Origin: DATLBY01 sp035526665
GTDB taxonomy: Bacteria; Acidobacteriota; Terriglobia; Bryobacterales; Bryobacteraceae
Length of the DNA stretch: 11,636 nt
Reading direction: 5' to 3'
Assembly (NCBI GenBank): GCA_035526665.1
Contig: DATLBY010000503.1
Span: forward strand, 1 to 11,636
In this document: positions 1 to 6,266 of the stretch, one piece after another
How positions within the stretch are numbered: position 1 is the first letter of the stretch
Layout of the letters: each line of letters opens with the position of its first letter
Position numbers and translations under genes: made by a program
The notes under the pieces: model-generated
Seen by the model: the letters and a program-made list of their open reading frames with translations, nothing else
What the model was told of the DNA's origin: nothing
Database searches by the model: none

Positions 1-682
1 CAGCACCGAAATCGAGCGATGCCGGAGTGACTTCCACGCTGGACGTTTGAATACTGCCGGTACCCGTCAGGGTTACGTTCATCTGCGGCCGGTTCGGATC
101 GTTACTCAGAATCGTGAGCATTGCCGATTGTGCTCCGGGGGTGGTTGGTGTATACCGCAGCAGCACAGTCTGCTGCGCGCCCGCGGCAAGCGTCAGGGGA
201 AGGTTCGGCGCCGGCGGGCTAAATACCGGGGATGAGCTTGTGATAGAGGATATGTTTAGCGGCATCCCGCCGGCGTTCCTGATGTTCACGGTCCGGCTCG
301 TGGTGAATCCTATATTGACCGCGCCGAAATCGACCGATGGCGGGGTCGCCTCCAGCACGGGTCCGGCGGGCACTCCAGTCAATCCTGTTCCAGTAACGGG
401 AATGGATAGGACGGGGCGCGCCGGATCGTTCGTCGTCACCGCCAGTGAGGCGAATGCGGCGCCGGCCACGGCGGGCGTATAGCGGATGGTGACGGATTGT
501 TGTGCCCCAGGATCAATTCTCAGCGCAGTGCCGGCAAGTTGCGCCGCGAACTGCGCATTACCGGAGACGATGGACTGAATCAGCAGATCACCCGTGCCTG
601 TGTTCCGGAACGTCACTACCAGCGAGCGGCTTTGACCCACCGTCACATCGCCAAATTGCAAAGAGGAGGGACTCACTTCCAC
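1..682 (-). repeat. Tandem ~107-residue choice-of-anchor-D repeats (two full, one started)
   Basis: Three copies of one protein repeat lie inside the partial gene. Unit 1 spans about 682-383, unit 2 about 355-56, and unit 3 starts near 37 and is cut by the window edge. Each opens with a variant of VEVSPSSLQFGDVTVG (LEATPPSVDFGAVNIG in unit 2, VEVTPASLDFGA in unit 3). Each full unit ends with a variant of RYTP...NDP..RP...VTGTG. The period is 106-109 residues. The repeats are diverged at DNA level, so this is a domain repeat rather than a recent DNA duplication. Confidence 0.85.
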
Positions 683-1459
683 CGCTGGTTGCGGGATGAG
701 GCCGCTGGCCTGCACCGCCAGATCCACAGGGTTGGAAACCGAGCCGCCCGAACGAATCGCCAGCGGCAATCGTTGGCCCGGGGGCAGGGTAGCCGGCAAT
801 CTGAAATTCAACTGCAGCAGCCCGGCGTAGCCCGGCGCCAGCCCGGCATACAAAACCTCCACAGGTGCTCCGCCCACCGTGATCACCGGAGTTACGCGCG
901 CCGACGCCAGTGGGGTTACGGGGGCGGCCGCGCCCGTAGCGGGAGCGTTGATCAGACTGCCGATTCCGGTCGCGAATCCAATGAGGATCTCCGACGGCCG
1001 GCCGGGACGATCGGGTGTCACCAGTTGGCCGTCAAGGTGAATGATTACCGGATCGCGTGAGGTCGGTGTACGCAGGTGGGTAAATATGCCCGGAGCGTTG
1101 TCGTTCAGCGCCACGGCAACCGGCAGGCTCGTGGTACCGTCCGTCACCACCGTCAGAAATGCCGAGCCGTCGGCGGGCACTTCGAACGGAACCTGGAAGT
1201 TGATCTGCACCGGGGATACATACAAGAGCGGCGCATCGATGCCGTTGATGCTGACCCTCACTCCCGCGAGCGTTGTGGGAAGCGGAAATTGGGTGGCGGA
1301 CATTGCCAGCGGGGCCAGGTCGGCGCCTGCAATCGTGGCCAGCGAGCCGCGAGTCAGGATCGGCTGAAAACTGGCAGCATTAGCGACCCCGCCCAGGCTG
1401 ATGGATGGCGCGGCTGCTGCCATGTGAGCAAATAAAAGCGCAGTGATGGTCAGCTTCAT
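1..1459 (-). CDS. Secreted TIGR03437-domain protein with choice-of-anchor-D repeats (3' end outside window)
   Basis: This is an open frame on the minus strand with no stop down to base 1, so the C-terminus is missing (about 486 residues visible). I prefer the ATG at 1459: it opens directly with MKLTITALLF, a typical signal peptide that is Ala-rich near the cleavage site. A second ATG at 1471 is in frame, and neither has a well-spaced Shine-Dalgarno. Residues about 21-251 match the TIGR03437 (Solibacter C-terminal) family: VANAASF near the start, then LPTTLAGVRVSINGIDAPLL, YVSPVQINFQVP, NDNAPGIF and a late GGAPVEVLYAGLAPGYAG. From about residue 260 come Ig-like choice-of-anchor-D (HYDIN/ASPM-SPD2) repeats. 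The protein is presumably exported and may be a surface or adhesion protein, but no enzymatic function is visible. The domain identity is clear; the biological role is unknown. Confidence 0.85.
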   Translation of the reverse strand, partial: MKLTITALLFAHMAAAAPSISLGGVANAASFQPILTRGSLATIAGADLAPLAMSATQFPLPTTLAGVRVSINGIDAPLLYVSPVQINFQVPFEVPADGSAFLTVVTDGTTSLPVAVALNDNAPGIFTHLRTPTSRDPVIIHLDGQLVTPDRPGRPSEILIGFATGIGSLINAPATGAAAPVTPLASARVTPVITVGGAPVEVLYAGLAPGYAGLLQLNFRLPATLPPGQRLPLAIRSGGSVSNPVDLAVQASGLIPQPAVEVSPSSLQFGDVTVGQSRSLVVTFRNTGTGDLLIQSIVSGNAQFAAQLAGTALRIDPGAQQSVTIRYTPAVAGAAFASLAVTTNDPARPVLSIPVTGTGLTGVPAGPVLEATPPSVDFGAVNIGFTTSRTVNIRNAGGMPLNISSITSSSPVFSPPAPNLPLTLAAGAQQTVLLRYTPTTPGAQSAMLTILSNDPNRPQMNVTLTGTGSIQTSSVEVTPASLDFGA

Positions 1460-1469
1460 ACCTACTTGC

Positions 1470-1498
1470 ATGATGGAAGGTAACCGCAGCGCCGTCAA
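1470..1498 (-). promoter_or_regulatory. Possible sigma70-type promoter for the TIGR03437 gene
   Basis: On the minus strand a TTGACG hexamer (1498-1493, five of six to the -35 consensus) is followed after exactly 17 bases by CATCAT (1475-1470, four of six to the -10 consensus). The -10 overlaps the ATG at 1471. If the promoter is real, transcription would begin just before the ATG at 1459, which would then be the start of an almost leaderless message. The match is weak and such hexamers occur by chance. Confidence 0.3.
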
Positions 1499-1577
1499 GT
1501 GGCCTGGCAGTGATCGCCGATACCCTTCCTCTGCGTCGCGCTCCCGTTACGGATCTGGACGGCCCTCGGGCTCGCTT
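1472..1577. other. Gap between the metal cluster and the TIGR03437 gene
   Basis: This 106-base spacer lies after the last gene of the metal cluster and before the start of the next minus-strand gene. Apart from the weak promoter-like hexamers near its low-coordinate end, I see only a very short stem (GCCC/GGGC with a two-base loop near 1563-1572) without a U tract. No convincing terminator, RNA or small gene is visible. Confidence 0.5.
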
Positions 1578-1973
1578 TCAGTGTTTATGAGCGGGCTCAG
1601 CCTTCGGTTCATGGCCCATCTTGGAATGGTCCATCTTGCTGTCGGTTTGGTTCTTTGTACCCGCCGCGCCAAGAATAATCTCCTTGGCTACGAGATCGCC
1701 ATTGGGGAGCTTTGTGCCGATGACGCTCACTTTCTCTCCCTTCTGCAGATGCGTCTTATCGACAGCTTCTTTGCCGTGCTCAAACTTCGTCTTGCTGGTG
1801 TAGGTGACCGGCACGGTCCCTGTTGCTGTCTTCAGCTCGAAGCGATCGTCCCCGAGTGAGACAATTTCGCCGGAGGTTGCTTTTCCTTTGTGTTGGCTTG
1901 CGTCGTGTGCCTGAACCCCCAGGGGAGCGAGCAGGCCAAGAGTTGCCAGAATCGTGATTGCGATGAGTTTCAT
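1578..1973 (-). CDS. Small secreted DUF5666-like protein with His/Met metal-binding tail
   Basis: This 131-residue protein is exported: MKLIAITILATLGLLAPLGVQA is a signal peptide with likely cleavage after QA. The mature part (about residues 32-95) has the alternating pattern of a small beta-barrel like DUF5666: a GEIVSLGDDRFELKT strand pair, a THLQKGEKVSVIGTKLPNG turn and a VAKEIIL strand. The C-terminus is rich in His and Met (MDHSKMGHE, PAHKH), as in periplasmic copper-binding proteins. I chose the ATG at 1973 because AAAGGA precedes it at good spacing and the signal peptide starts there. A longer form starting at 2009 overlaps the stop of the channel gene (TAATG) and would add 12 residues. 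It is the last gene of the cluster. A role in binding periplasmic metal is inferred from the tail and context; the domain assignment is moderate. Confidence 0.75.
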   Translation of the reverse strand: MKLIAITILATLGLLAPLGVQAHDASQHKGKATSGEIVSLGDDRFELKTATGTVPVTYTSKTKFEHGKEAVDKTHLQKGEKVSVIGTKLPNGDLVAKEIILGAAGTKNQTDSKMDHSKMGHEPKAEPAHKH

Positions 1974-2008
1974 TGTGTTCCTTTCGTGGATTAAGGTTTT
2001 GGAGAGCA

Positions 2009-3415
2009 TTACTGCTGGCCCTCCCTGCTGCCGCCACTACTCTGCATGTGCCGGGTCGTCCGCGGCATGGTCGACTCGGATGAAAACTCTGTTCCCCCTG
2101 TGAGGAGAAGGCCTTGGATCTCAATGGCGCGCTGCCATGCAGCCACTAGAGCGGAGATGTAGTCCTCCTGTAGTTGAAAGAGGTTACGTTGTGAAATGAG
2201 AACCTGTGGATACGCCGCCGCCATTTGGCGGAAGCTATTCAGGTAGAGCTCATATGCTTGCTGAGCTTTTGGAATCATCTGCGTCCGGTAGCGCTCTATC
2301 GTGACTAGCGAATCCTGATACTCGCGGTATACCTCCGCGAAGCGCGAACCCAGCGCGAGTTTTGTCCGCTCCACCTCCAAGCGGGAACGTTCCGCTTCGG
2401 CTCGAGCCGCGGCCACGGCGCCCTGGTTCCGGTTGAAGATCGGAATTTGAACGCCGACATCGAAAAAACCTTCCACGCCCACCGGCCGCAAAGTGCCCCC
2501 GGGCCCCTGCTCGAGAAGTTCGCGGTTGTTGCGGACTCCTCCTCGAACCGCGACGTCCGGGATGGGTTCACGCTGCGCGCGCCGGACTGCCAGTTCGGAG
2601 CGGCTGATTCCGGCCTGCGCGGCGCGAAGGTCCGGGCTCTCGCTGTAGATGGTTTGGAGCGCCGCCGCTAGATCGAGCTTCGGTACTGCTTCCAGATCCC
2701 CTTCGAGAAGTGTTGGCTTGAGTGACGGGTTGTTCACTATGGCGGCAAGCTGGCGCCATGTGCGTTCGCGGGCGTTCTGTGCGGACGTTAGTCCCAGTTC
2801 GAGACGCTGCGCTTCAATCTCGGCGGCAAGTATATCGGGGCGGTCCGCCTGTCCGACGTTGCCGAGTTCCTGTGAGGTGCGGATTACATCACGAGCAATG
2901 CGCGCCAGACGGATTCGCAGATCCACCAGTCGCTGCTCACCCAGAGCCTGAAAGTAGAGGGAACGAACCGCGTTCAGGACGCGTTGCTTTTGTCCGCCGG
3001 CCACGGCTTCACTAACGCGTTGCTCCTGTTCCGCGATACGGCGGCTCAGGCCCAGCTTTCCGCCTGTGACAATCCGTTGTTCAAAGAACCCCCCCATCTC
3101 GCCGCCGCGGATGATGGGACCTCTGGCAATTTCATCTCCCGTCACACCGATGGTCGGGTTTGGATACAGTCCGGCCTGCTTTGCCCTGGCTGCCGCTGCG
3201 CGCAGTTCAGCGGCGGCTTGTCCAAGCGTGGGGTTCTTTTCGAGAGCCATCTTTTCGAGATCGCTCAGTGTCAGGGGCCGCCCGGCCTGTGCCTCGGACT
3301 GTAAGGGAGAAGGCAGTGCCGGGGCAGGCTTTACTTCCTGTCCGTAGAAAGGAACGGTAATTGCGGCGAGGATCGCGAGGGCGCCGGATACGGGTGTAGT
3401 GAGAGTATTTCGCAT
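2009..3415 (-). CDS. Outer-membrane efflux channel, TolC superfamily, CzcC/CusC-like
   Basis: This 468-residue protein fits the outer-membrane factor family that forms trimeric export channels with a periplasmic alpha-helical tunnel. A signal peptide occupies residues 1-25 and has no lipobox Cys, unlike CusC. Two OEP repeats follow, about residues 48-230 and 248-440. Family-typical elements include LTLSDLEKMALEKNPTL at the start of the first repeat, AGLYPNPTIG (81-90), QADRPDILAAEIEAQR (189-204, a motif of the CzcC branch), and GVQIPIFNRNQG (321-332) before the second long helical stretch. It begins 20 bases after the multicopper oxidase stop, with GAGGAGAG upstream of the ATG, and so is very likely co-transcribed. 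In CzcCBA or CusCFBA systems it would pair with an RND pump and an adaptor, but neither is in this window. Family assignment is firm; the metal substrate is inferred from neighbours. Confidence 0.92.
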   Translation of the reverse strand: MRNTLTTPVSGALAILAAITVPFYGQEVKPAPALPSPLQSEAQAGRPLTLSDLEKMALEKNPTLGQAAAELRAAAARAKQAGLYPNPTIGVTGDEIARGPIIRGGEMGGFFEQRIVTGGKLGLSRRIAEQEQRVSEAVAGGQKQRVLNAVRSLYFQALGEQRLVDLRIRLARIARDVIRTSQELGNVGQADRPDILAAEIEAQRLELGLTSAQNARERTWRQLAAIVNNPSLKPTLLEGDLEAVPKLDLAAALQTIYSESPDLRAAQAGISRSELAVRRAQREPIPDVAVRGGVRNNRELLEQGPGGTLRPVGVEGFFDVGVQIPIFNRNQGAVAAARAEAERSRLEVERTKLALGSRFAEVYREYQDSLVTIERYRTQMIPKAQQAYELYLNSFRQMAAAYPQVLISQRNLFQLQEDYISALVAAWQRAIEIQGLLLTGGTEFSSESTMPRTTRHMQSSGGSREGQQ

Positions 3416-3435
3416 GGGTCGATTCTTCTCTCCTC

Positions 3436-5178
3436 TTACTTCCCGTGCTGATGCTGCATCGGGGCCGCTTTAGCGGGCTCTTTGCGGCTCTTTTCTTTCA
3501 AGTCCATGATCTTGTCGTAGACCTCGGGGGTAACGGTCCGGACCAGCGTCATCATGCCCATCATTGCTCCGCTCCACCCTTTGCGAAGTCCATAAAGCTC
3601 CGGCTTTCCGTTAAACATCTCGTCCATCGGCATCCACATATCCTGCGGATAGCCAGGCACCCGGTACTTCGCTGGATCGTCTTTTGGATACATATCCATT
3701 GCTGGATCGTTCATGTTGTGTCCCGGCATACCCGGCATGTTGTGGCCCTCATGGACGGACGGCGCCTGCGGCTTCGCCGGAACCAGGGTCATTCCGCATT
3801 TGGGGCATTTGCCGGGGGCGGTCTCCCGCACTTCCGCATGCATCGGGCAGGTGTAGACTGCCGCTTGTGCCGGCGCGGGTGAGTTGAGCAGGGCTGGGTG
3901 CTCGTCAGGCGAGCCGGTTGGCTTTGCGGAGGCGCCGGCCATCATTTTTGCAGCGTCGTTTCTGACCAGGTTCGATGTCATTCTGTCCGCGTCGGCGCCC
4001 ACTCCGAGCCCCCGGCCGAAAGCCGGTCCCATCTCTTCCGATAGGGCGTTGCCTTGCCGCACAATCCCCATTCCCTCTTCCATTCCCCCGCCAGTGTGCA
4101 TACCCATGCCGCCGTGCGAGATCGGTCCAACCATCGACATCATCTGGTTCATCATGTGGTGCGGGAGATGACAGTGGAGCATCCAGTCGCCGGCAAGCTT
4201 TGCATCGAACTCGATGTCTCTCGCCTGCGCAACACCCACCAGGACCGTATTCTGGTTGACCCAGGTGTTCTCCGGCGATCGGCCCGCTTCGGTGCCGGTA
4301 ACGACGAAGGTGTTCCCGTGCAGGTGTATCGGATGATGGTCCATGCCGATATTGATCATGCGAATGCGGACTCTTTCTCCTTGCTTCACGATCATCGGAG
4401 TCGTCGCCGGGCCTGCTTTGCCGTTGAATGTCAGCCAGTTGAACTCCATCGCCAGGGTGTTCGGAACGGTGTTGTTCGGCAGCAGCGCCCACTCCTGAAG
4501 AATGATGGCGAAATCCCGGTCCACACGCGGCTCATAGGGCGCCTTCGGGTGCATGATGAAGAGTCCAAGCATCCCCATCATTTCCTGCATCGCAAAATGG
4601 GAGTGATAGAAAAACGTGCCTTCCTGGTGAAGGGTGAACTCGTAAACGTAGCGTCCGCCCGGAGGCACGGGGTCCTGGCCAAGGCCCACACTCCCGTCCA
4701 TTTCCATCGGTACCTCAAAGCCGTGCCAATGGACGGCCGTCATCTCCGGAAGATGGTTATCGAAGATGACCCGCACCCGGTCGCCTTGTGTCACCTCGAT
4801 CGTCGGTCCGGGCACGCTGCCGTTGAATCCCCACGCATCCACGACGCGGCCGGGTAGAAACTCGGTACGCACGGGCTCGGCCACGAGATTAAATTCCTTG
4901 ACGCCGTCCACCATCTTGAAAGGGAGCTTAGGAAGATCCGGCGTTTCCACGGGAATATTGTCAGCGGTTCCTGTCTGAGGTCTGTCCGCGGATGGCAGCG
5001 TGGCGCCCCGCATAACCCTTTGCTGCGGAGCCTTTTTCTGGCCACTCGCGGGCATCCCAGGCCTCTGTCCGTGGTTCATCTGCGAATGATCATGCTGTTG
5101 CGCGAAAGCTCTTCCTCCTGCCCAGAAGCTTGCGCCGAGTGAAGCCAGGCGGCTGAAAAATTCTCTTCTATGACTCAT
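3436..5178 (-). CDS. Two-domain multicopper oxidase with heavy-metal-binding C-terminal extension
   Basis: The protein has 580 residues. The N-terminus (HRREFFSRL, then a hydrophobic stretch ending AFA) resembles a Tat signal, as expected for a copper enzyme folded before export. All trinuclear copper motifs are present: HWHG (150-153), HSH (192-194), HPIHLHG (282-288) and HCHLPHH (335-341) with Met346. The type 1 site therefore sits in the second cupredoxin domain (H282, C336, H341, M346); the first domain has Ser193 where a type 1 Cys would be. Only about 88 residues separate HSH from HPIHLHG, against roughly 300 in three-domain CueO/CopA, so this is a two-domain enzyme. Residues 350-440 are a Gly/Met-rich linker. 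Residues 441-465 (YTCPMH..., GKCPKCGM) match the heavy-metal-binding domain (PF19335 type), followed by a Met/His-rich tail ending QHQHGK. It overlaps the cytochrome gene by ATGA. AGGAAA sits at good spacing before the ATG. Probable substrate is Cu(I) or another metal ion. Confidence 0.93.
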   Translation of the reverse strand: MSHRREFFSRLASLGASFWAGGRAFAQQHDHSQMNHGQRPGMPASGQKKAPQQRVMRGATLPSADRPQTGTADNIPVETPDLPKLPFKMVDGVKEFNLVAEPVRTEFLPGRVVDAWGFNGSVPGPTIEVTQGDRVRVIFDNHLPEMTAVHWHGFEVPMEMDGSVGLGQDPVPPGGRYVYEFTLHQEGTFFYHSHFAMQEMMGMLGLFIMHPKAPYEPRVDRDFAIILQEWALLPNNTVPNTLAMEFNWLTFNGKAGPATTPMIVKQGERVRIRMINIGMDHHPIHLHGNTFVVTGTEAGRSPENTWVNQNTVLVGVAQARDIEFDAKLAGDWMLHCHLPHHMMNQMMSMVGPISHGGMGMHTGGGMEEGMGIVRQGNALSEEMGPAFGRGLGVGADADRMTSNLVRNDAAKMMAGASAKPTGSPDEHPALLNSPAPAQAAVYTCPMHAEVRETAPGKCPKCGMTLVPAKPQAPSVHEGHNMPGMPGHNMNDPAMDMYPKDDPAKYRVPGYPQDMWMPMDEMFNGKPELYGLRKGWSGAMMGMMTLVRTVTPEVYDKIMDLKEKSRKEPAKAAPMQHQHGK

Positions 5179-5756
5179 GGTTTGATTTCCTGTTCATGAT
5201 GACGATCGGGTTTCTTTTCCTCGTTCTCCACCGCTGCGTCCGGGTCGAGGTGGTTCACTTCGTTCATAAGCTGCCGCTCCTTTTCAGAGAGCTGCGGAAG
5301 ATGCCGGATGAAGAGGACGAGCTGCCAGTTTTCTTGGTCTTCGCCTCCCCAGCCCGGCATCCCAGTAAATCGAATTCCGTTCTGAATAATCGAGAACAGC
5401 TCGCCATCCGTAAGATTTTGGGTACCCTTGTCCCGCATGTCCGGAGCGGGCGGATACATGTTTGCGCCAATGACCGTTTTTCCGCTGCCGTCGTTGGCAT
5501 GGCAGAGGGCGCAATGATCGGCGAAGTGATCGCGCGCCTCGGCAATAGCAAGTGGCGTGGGTTGCAGCGGATTCGTTCGCCCTTTTACGCCTGGATCCGT
5601 GGCGATACGCCTGACGTGGCGCGCAAGCATCGCTTCCATGGCGGACGGCTTGGCGCGCGCACTAAAGCCGTGGGATTTCACAAACCACAGGAACGATAGA
5701 ACAATTGTTAGTACGGCAACGAATGCCGCTACGGGGATGATTTTGCCTCGGCTCAT
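5175..5756 (-). CDS. Membrane-anchored monohaem c-type cytochrome
   Basis: This 193-residue protein has an N-terminal membrane anchor (about residues 7-25) followed by a periplasmic class I cytochrome c domain. The haem site is HCALCH, with C82 and C85 attaching haem and H86 as the proximal ligand. Met133 in GMPGWGG is the likely distal ligand. The fold elements ANMYPPAPDM and LTDGELFSIIQNGIRFTGMP are typical of cytochromes fused or paired with oxidases and dehydrogenases. The C-terminus is charged (EKKPDRHHEQE). I chose the ATG at 5756 because GGGAGG lies just upstream; an in-frame TTG at 5768 would add four residues and place the Shine-Dalgarno inside the gene. Its stop shares ATGA with the multicopper oxidase start, which implies translational coupling. 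It could carry electrons between the oxidase and the respiratory chain; this is inference. Confidence 0.92.
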   Translation of the reverse strand: MSRGKIIPVAAFVAVLTIVLSFLWFVKSHGFSARAKPSAMEAMLARHVRRIATDPGVKGRTNPLQPTPLAIAEARDHFADHCALCHANDGSGKTVIGANMYPPAPDMRDKGTQNLTDGELFSIIQNGIRFTGMPGWGGEDQENWQLVLFIRHLPQLSEKERQLMNEVNHLDPDAAVENEEKKPDRHHEQEIKP

Positions 5757-5829
5757 GCAACCTCCCAATTGCGACGCTGTGATGGGCGAAATCCCACCAG
5801 CGGTTGTCAGGATGGATTGAGAGCGTTTG
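5757..5829. other. Short spacer inside the metal cluster
   Basis: This 73-base spacer separates the small secreted protein from the cytochrome gene. It holds the cytochrome's Shine-Dalgarno (GGGAGG on the minus strand at 5761-5766). I see no clear hairpin or promoter, so the genes on both sides are probably one transcript, but an internal promoter cannot be excluded. Confidence 0.4.
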
Positions 5830-6219
5830 TCAGATTCTTAATACGTTTGTTGAGACAATGCCGCCGTTGGGTGGCCCGGAAGGTTTCGCCAGGGGTGCGA
5901 ATTCAAGTAAAGTCCAGGTAAATGTTGACACGGGAACGGGCTCCGCGCTTGCCACTGGTCCAGAGTCCTGGAGCGGCGCATTAGTTTTCTCGGCAGGCGA
6001 CTGCCAAAGTACCTGGTGAGCGCAGTTCTCGCTGTGCGCGTCGTGCGCTGGCGTAGCGGGGGGCGTTTTGTGATGACAGGAAGTCGACTCGCTTGACCCT
6101 GCTGGCGCTGGAGTACTTGCTGCGCACGGCTTCAGTGAACATACCGTAAGGCACTGGGCGTTCACAACCGAGAGCGTTAGAGTAAGCAGCACTAATACAC
6201 GGCCTATAATTCTGCTCAT
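5830..6219 (-). CDS. Small secreted Cys/His-containing protein of unknown function
   Basis: I do not recognise a family for this 129-residue protein. It has a signal peptide (MSRIIGRVLVLLTLTLSVVNA, cleavage likely after NA). The mature part contains five Cys (23, 27, 32, 48, 66) and a cluster of His (49, 50, 59, 62, 68), notably SCHHKTPP and ENCAHQ. The rest is rich in Pro, Ala and Ser and looks unstructured until a hydrophobic TFTWTLLEFAPL segment. It is the first gene of the metal cluster, on the same strand and 73 bases before the cytochrome. The Cys/His pattern would suit metal binding or sensing in the periplasm; this is inference from composition and place. The start is odd: AAGGAGG directly abuts the ATG at 6219 with no spacer. 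The reading frame is supported by the signal peptide. Confidence 0.7.
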   Translation of the reverse strand: MSRIIGRVLVLLTLTLSVVNAQCLTVCSLKPCAASTPAPAGSSESTSCHHKTPPATPAHDAHSENCAHQVLWQSPAEKTNAPLQDSGPVASAEPVPVSTFTWTLLEFAPLAKPSGPPNGGIVSTNVLRI

Positions 6220-6266
6220 CCTCCTTCAGCCTAGCATGGAATCGTGTGCCCTGAGCCCAGTCCCTG
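6220..6266. promoter_or_regulatory. Leader upstream of the metal cluster; no clear promoter or operator
   Basis: These 47 bases separate the proline dehydrogenase stop from the first gene of the metal cluster. They contain the Shine-Dalgarno AAGGAGG at 6220-6226, directly against the start codon. I found no convincing -35/-10 pair and no CueR-type or BlaI-type palindrome. The promoter may lie in the 3' end of proline dehydrogenase, or the cluster may be read from the upstream genes. Confidence 0.35.

Noticed and set aside
114..1435. Several plus-strand open frames at the left edge
   Set aside because: The minus-strand frame there has TIGR03437 and repeat motifs; the plus-strand frames are low-complexity shadows.
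1555..1600. Possible rho-independent terminator after the metal cluster
   Set aside because: Only four-base stems and a direct repeat of GGGCTCG-like sequence; no stable hairpin followed by a U tract.
4054..4857. Long plus-strand open frame (267 codons)
   Set aside because: It is the antisense of the multicopper oxidase; its translation is His/Arg-rich without domain features, while the minus-strand frame carries all copper motifs.
3436..5178. Copper nitrite reductase (NirK) as an alternative for the two-domain cupredoxin protein
   Set aside because: NirK has type 1 copper in domain 1 and no trinuclear site; here HWHG, HSH, HPIHLHG and HCH are all present and the Cys is in domain 2.
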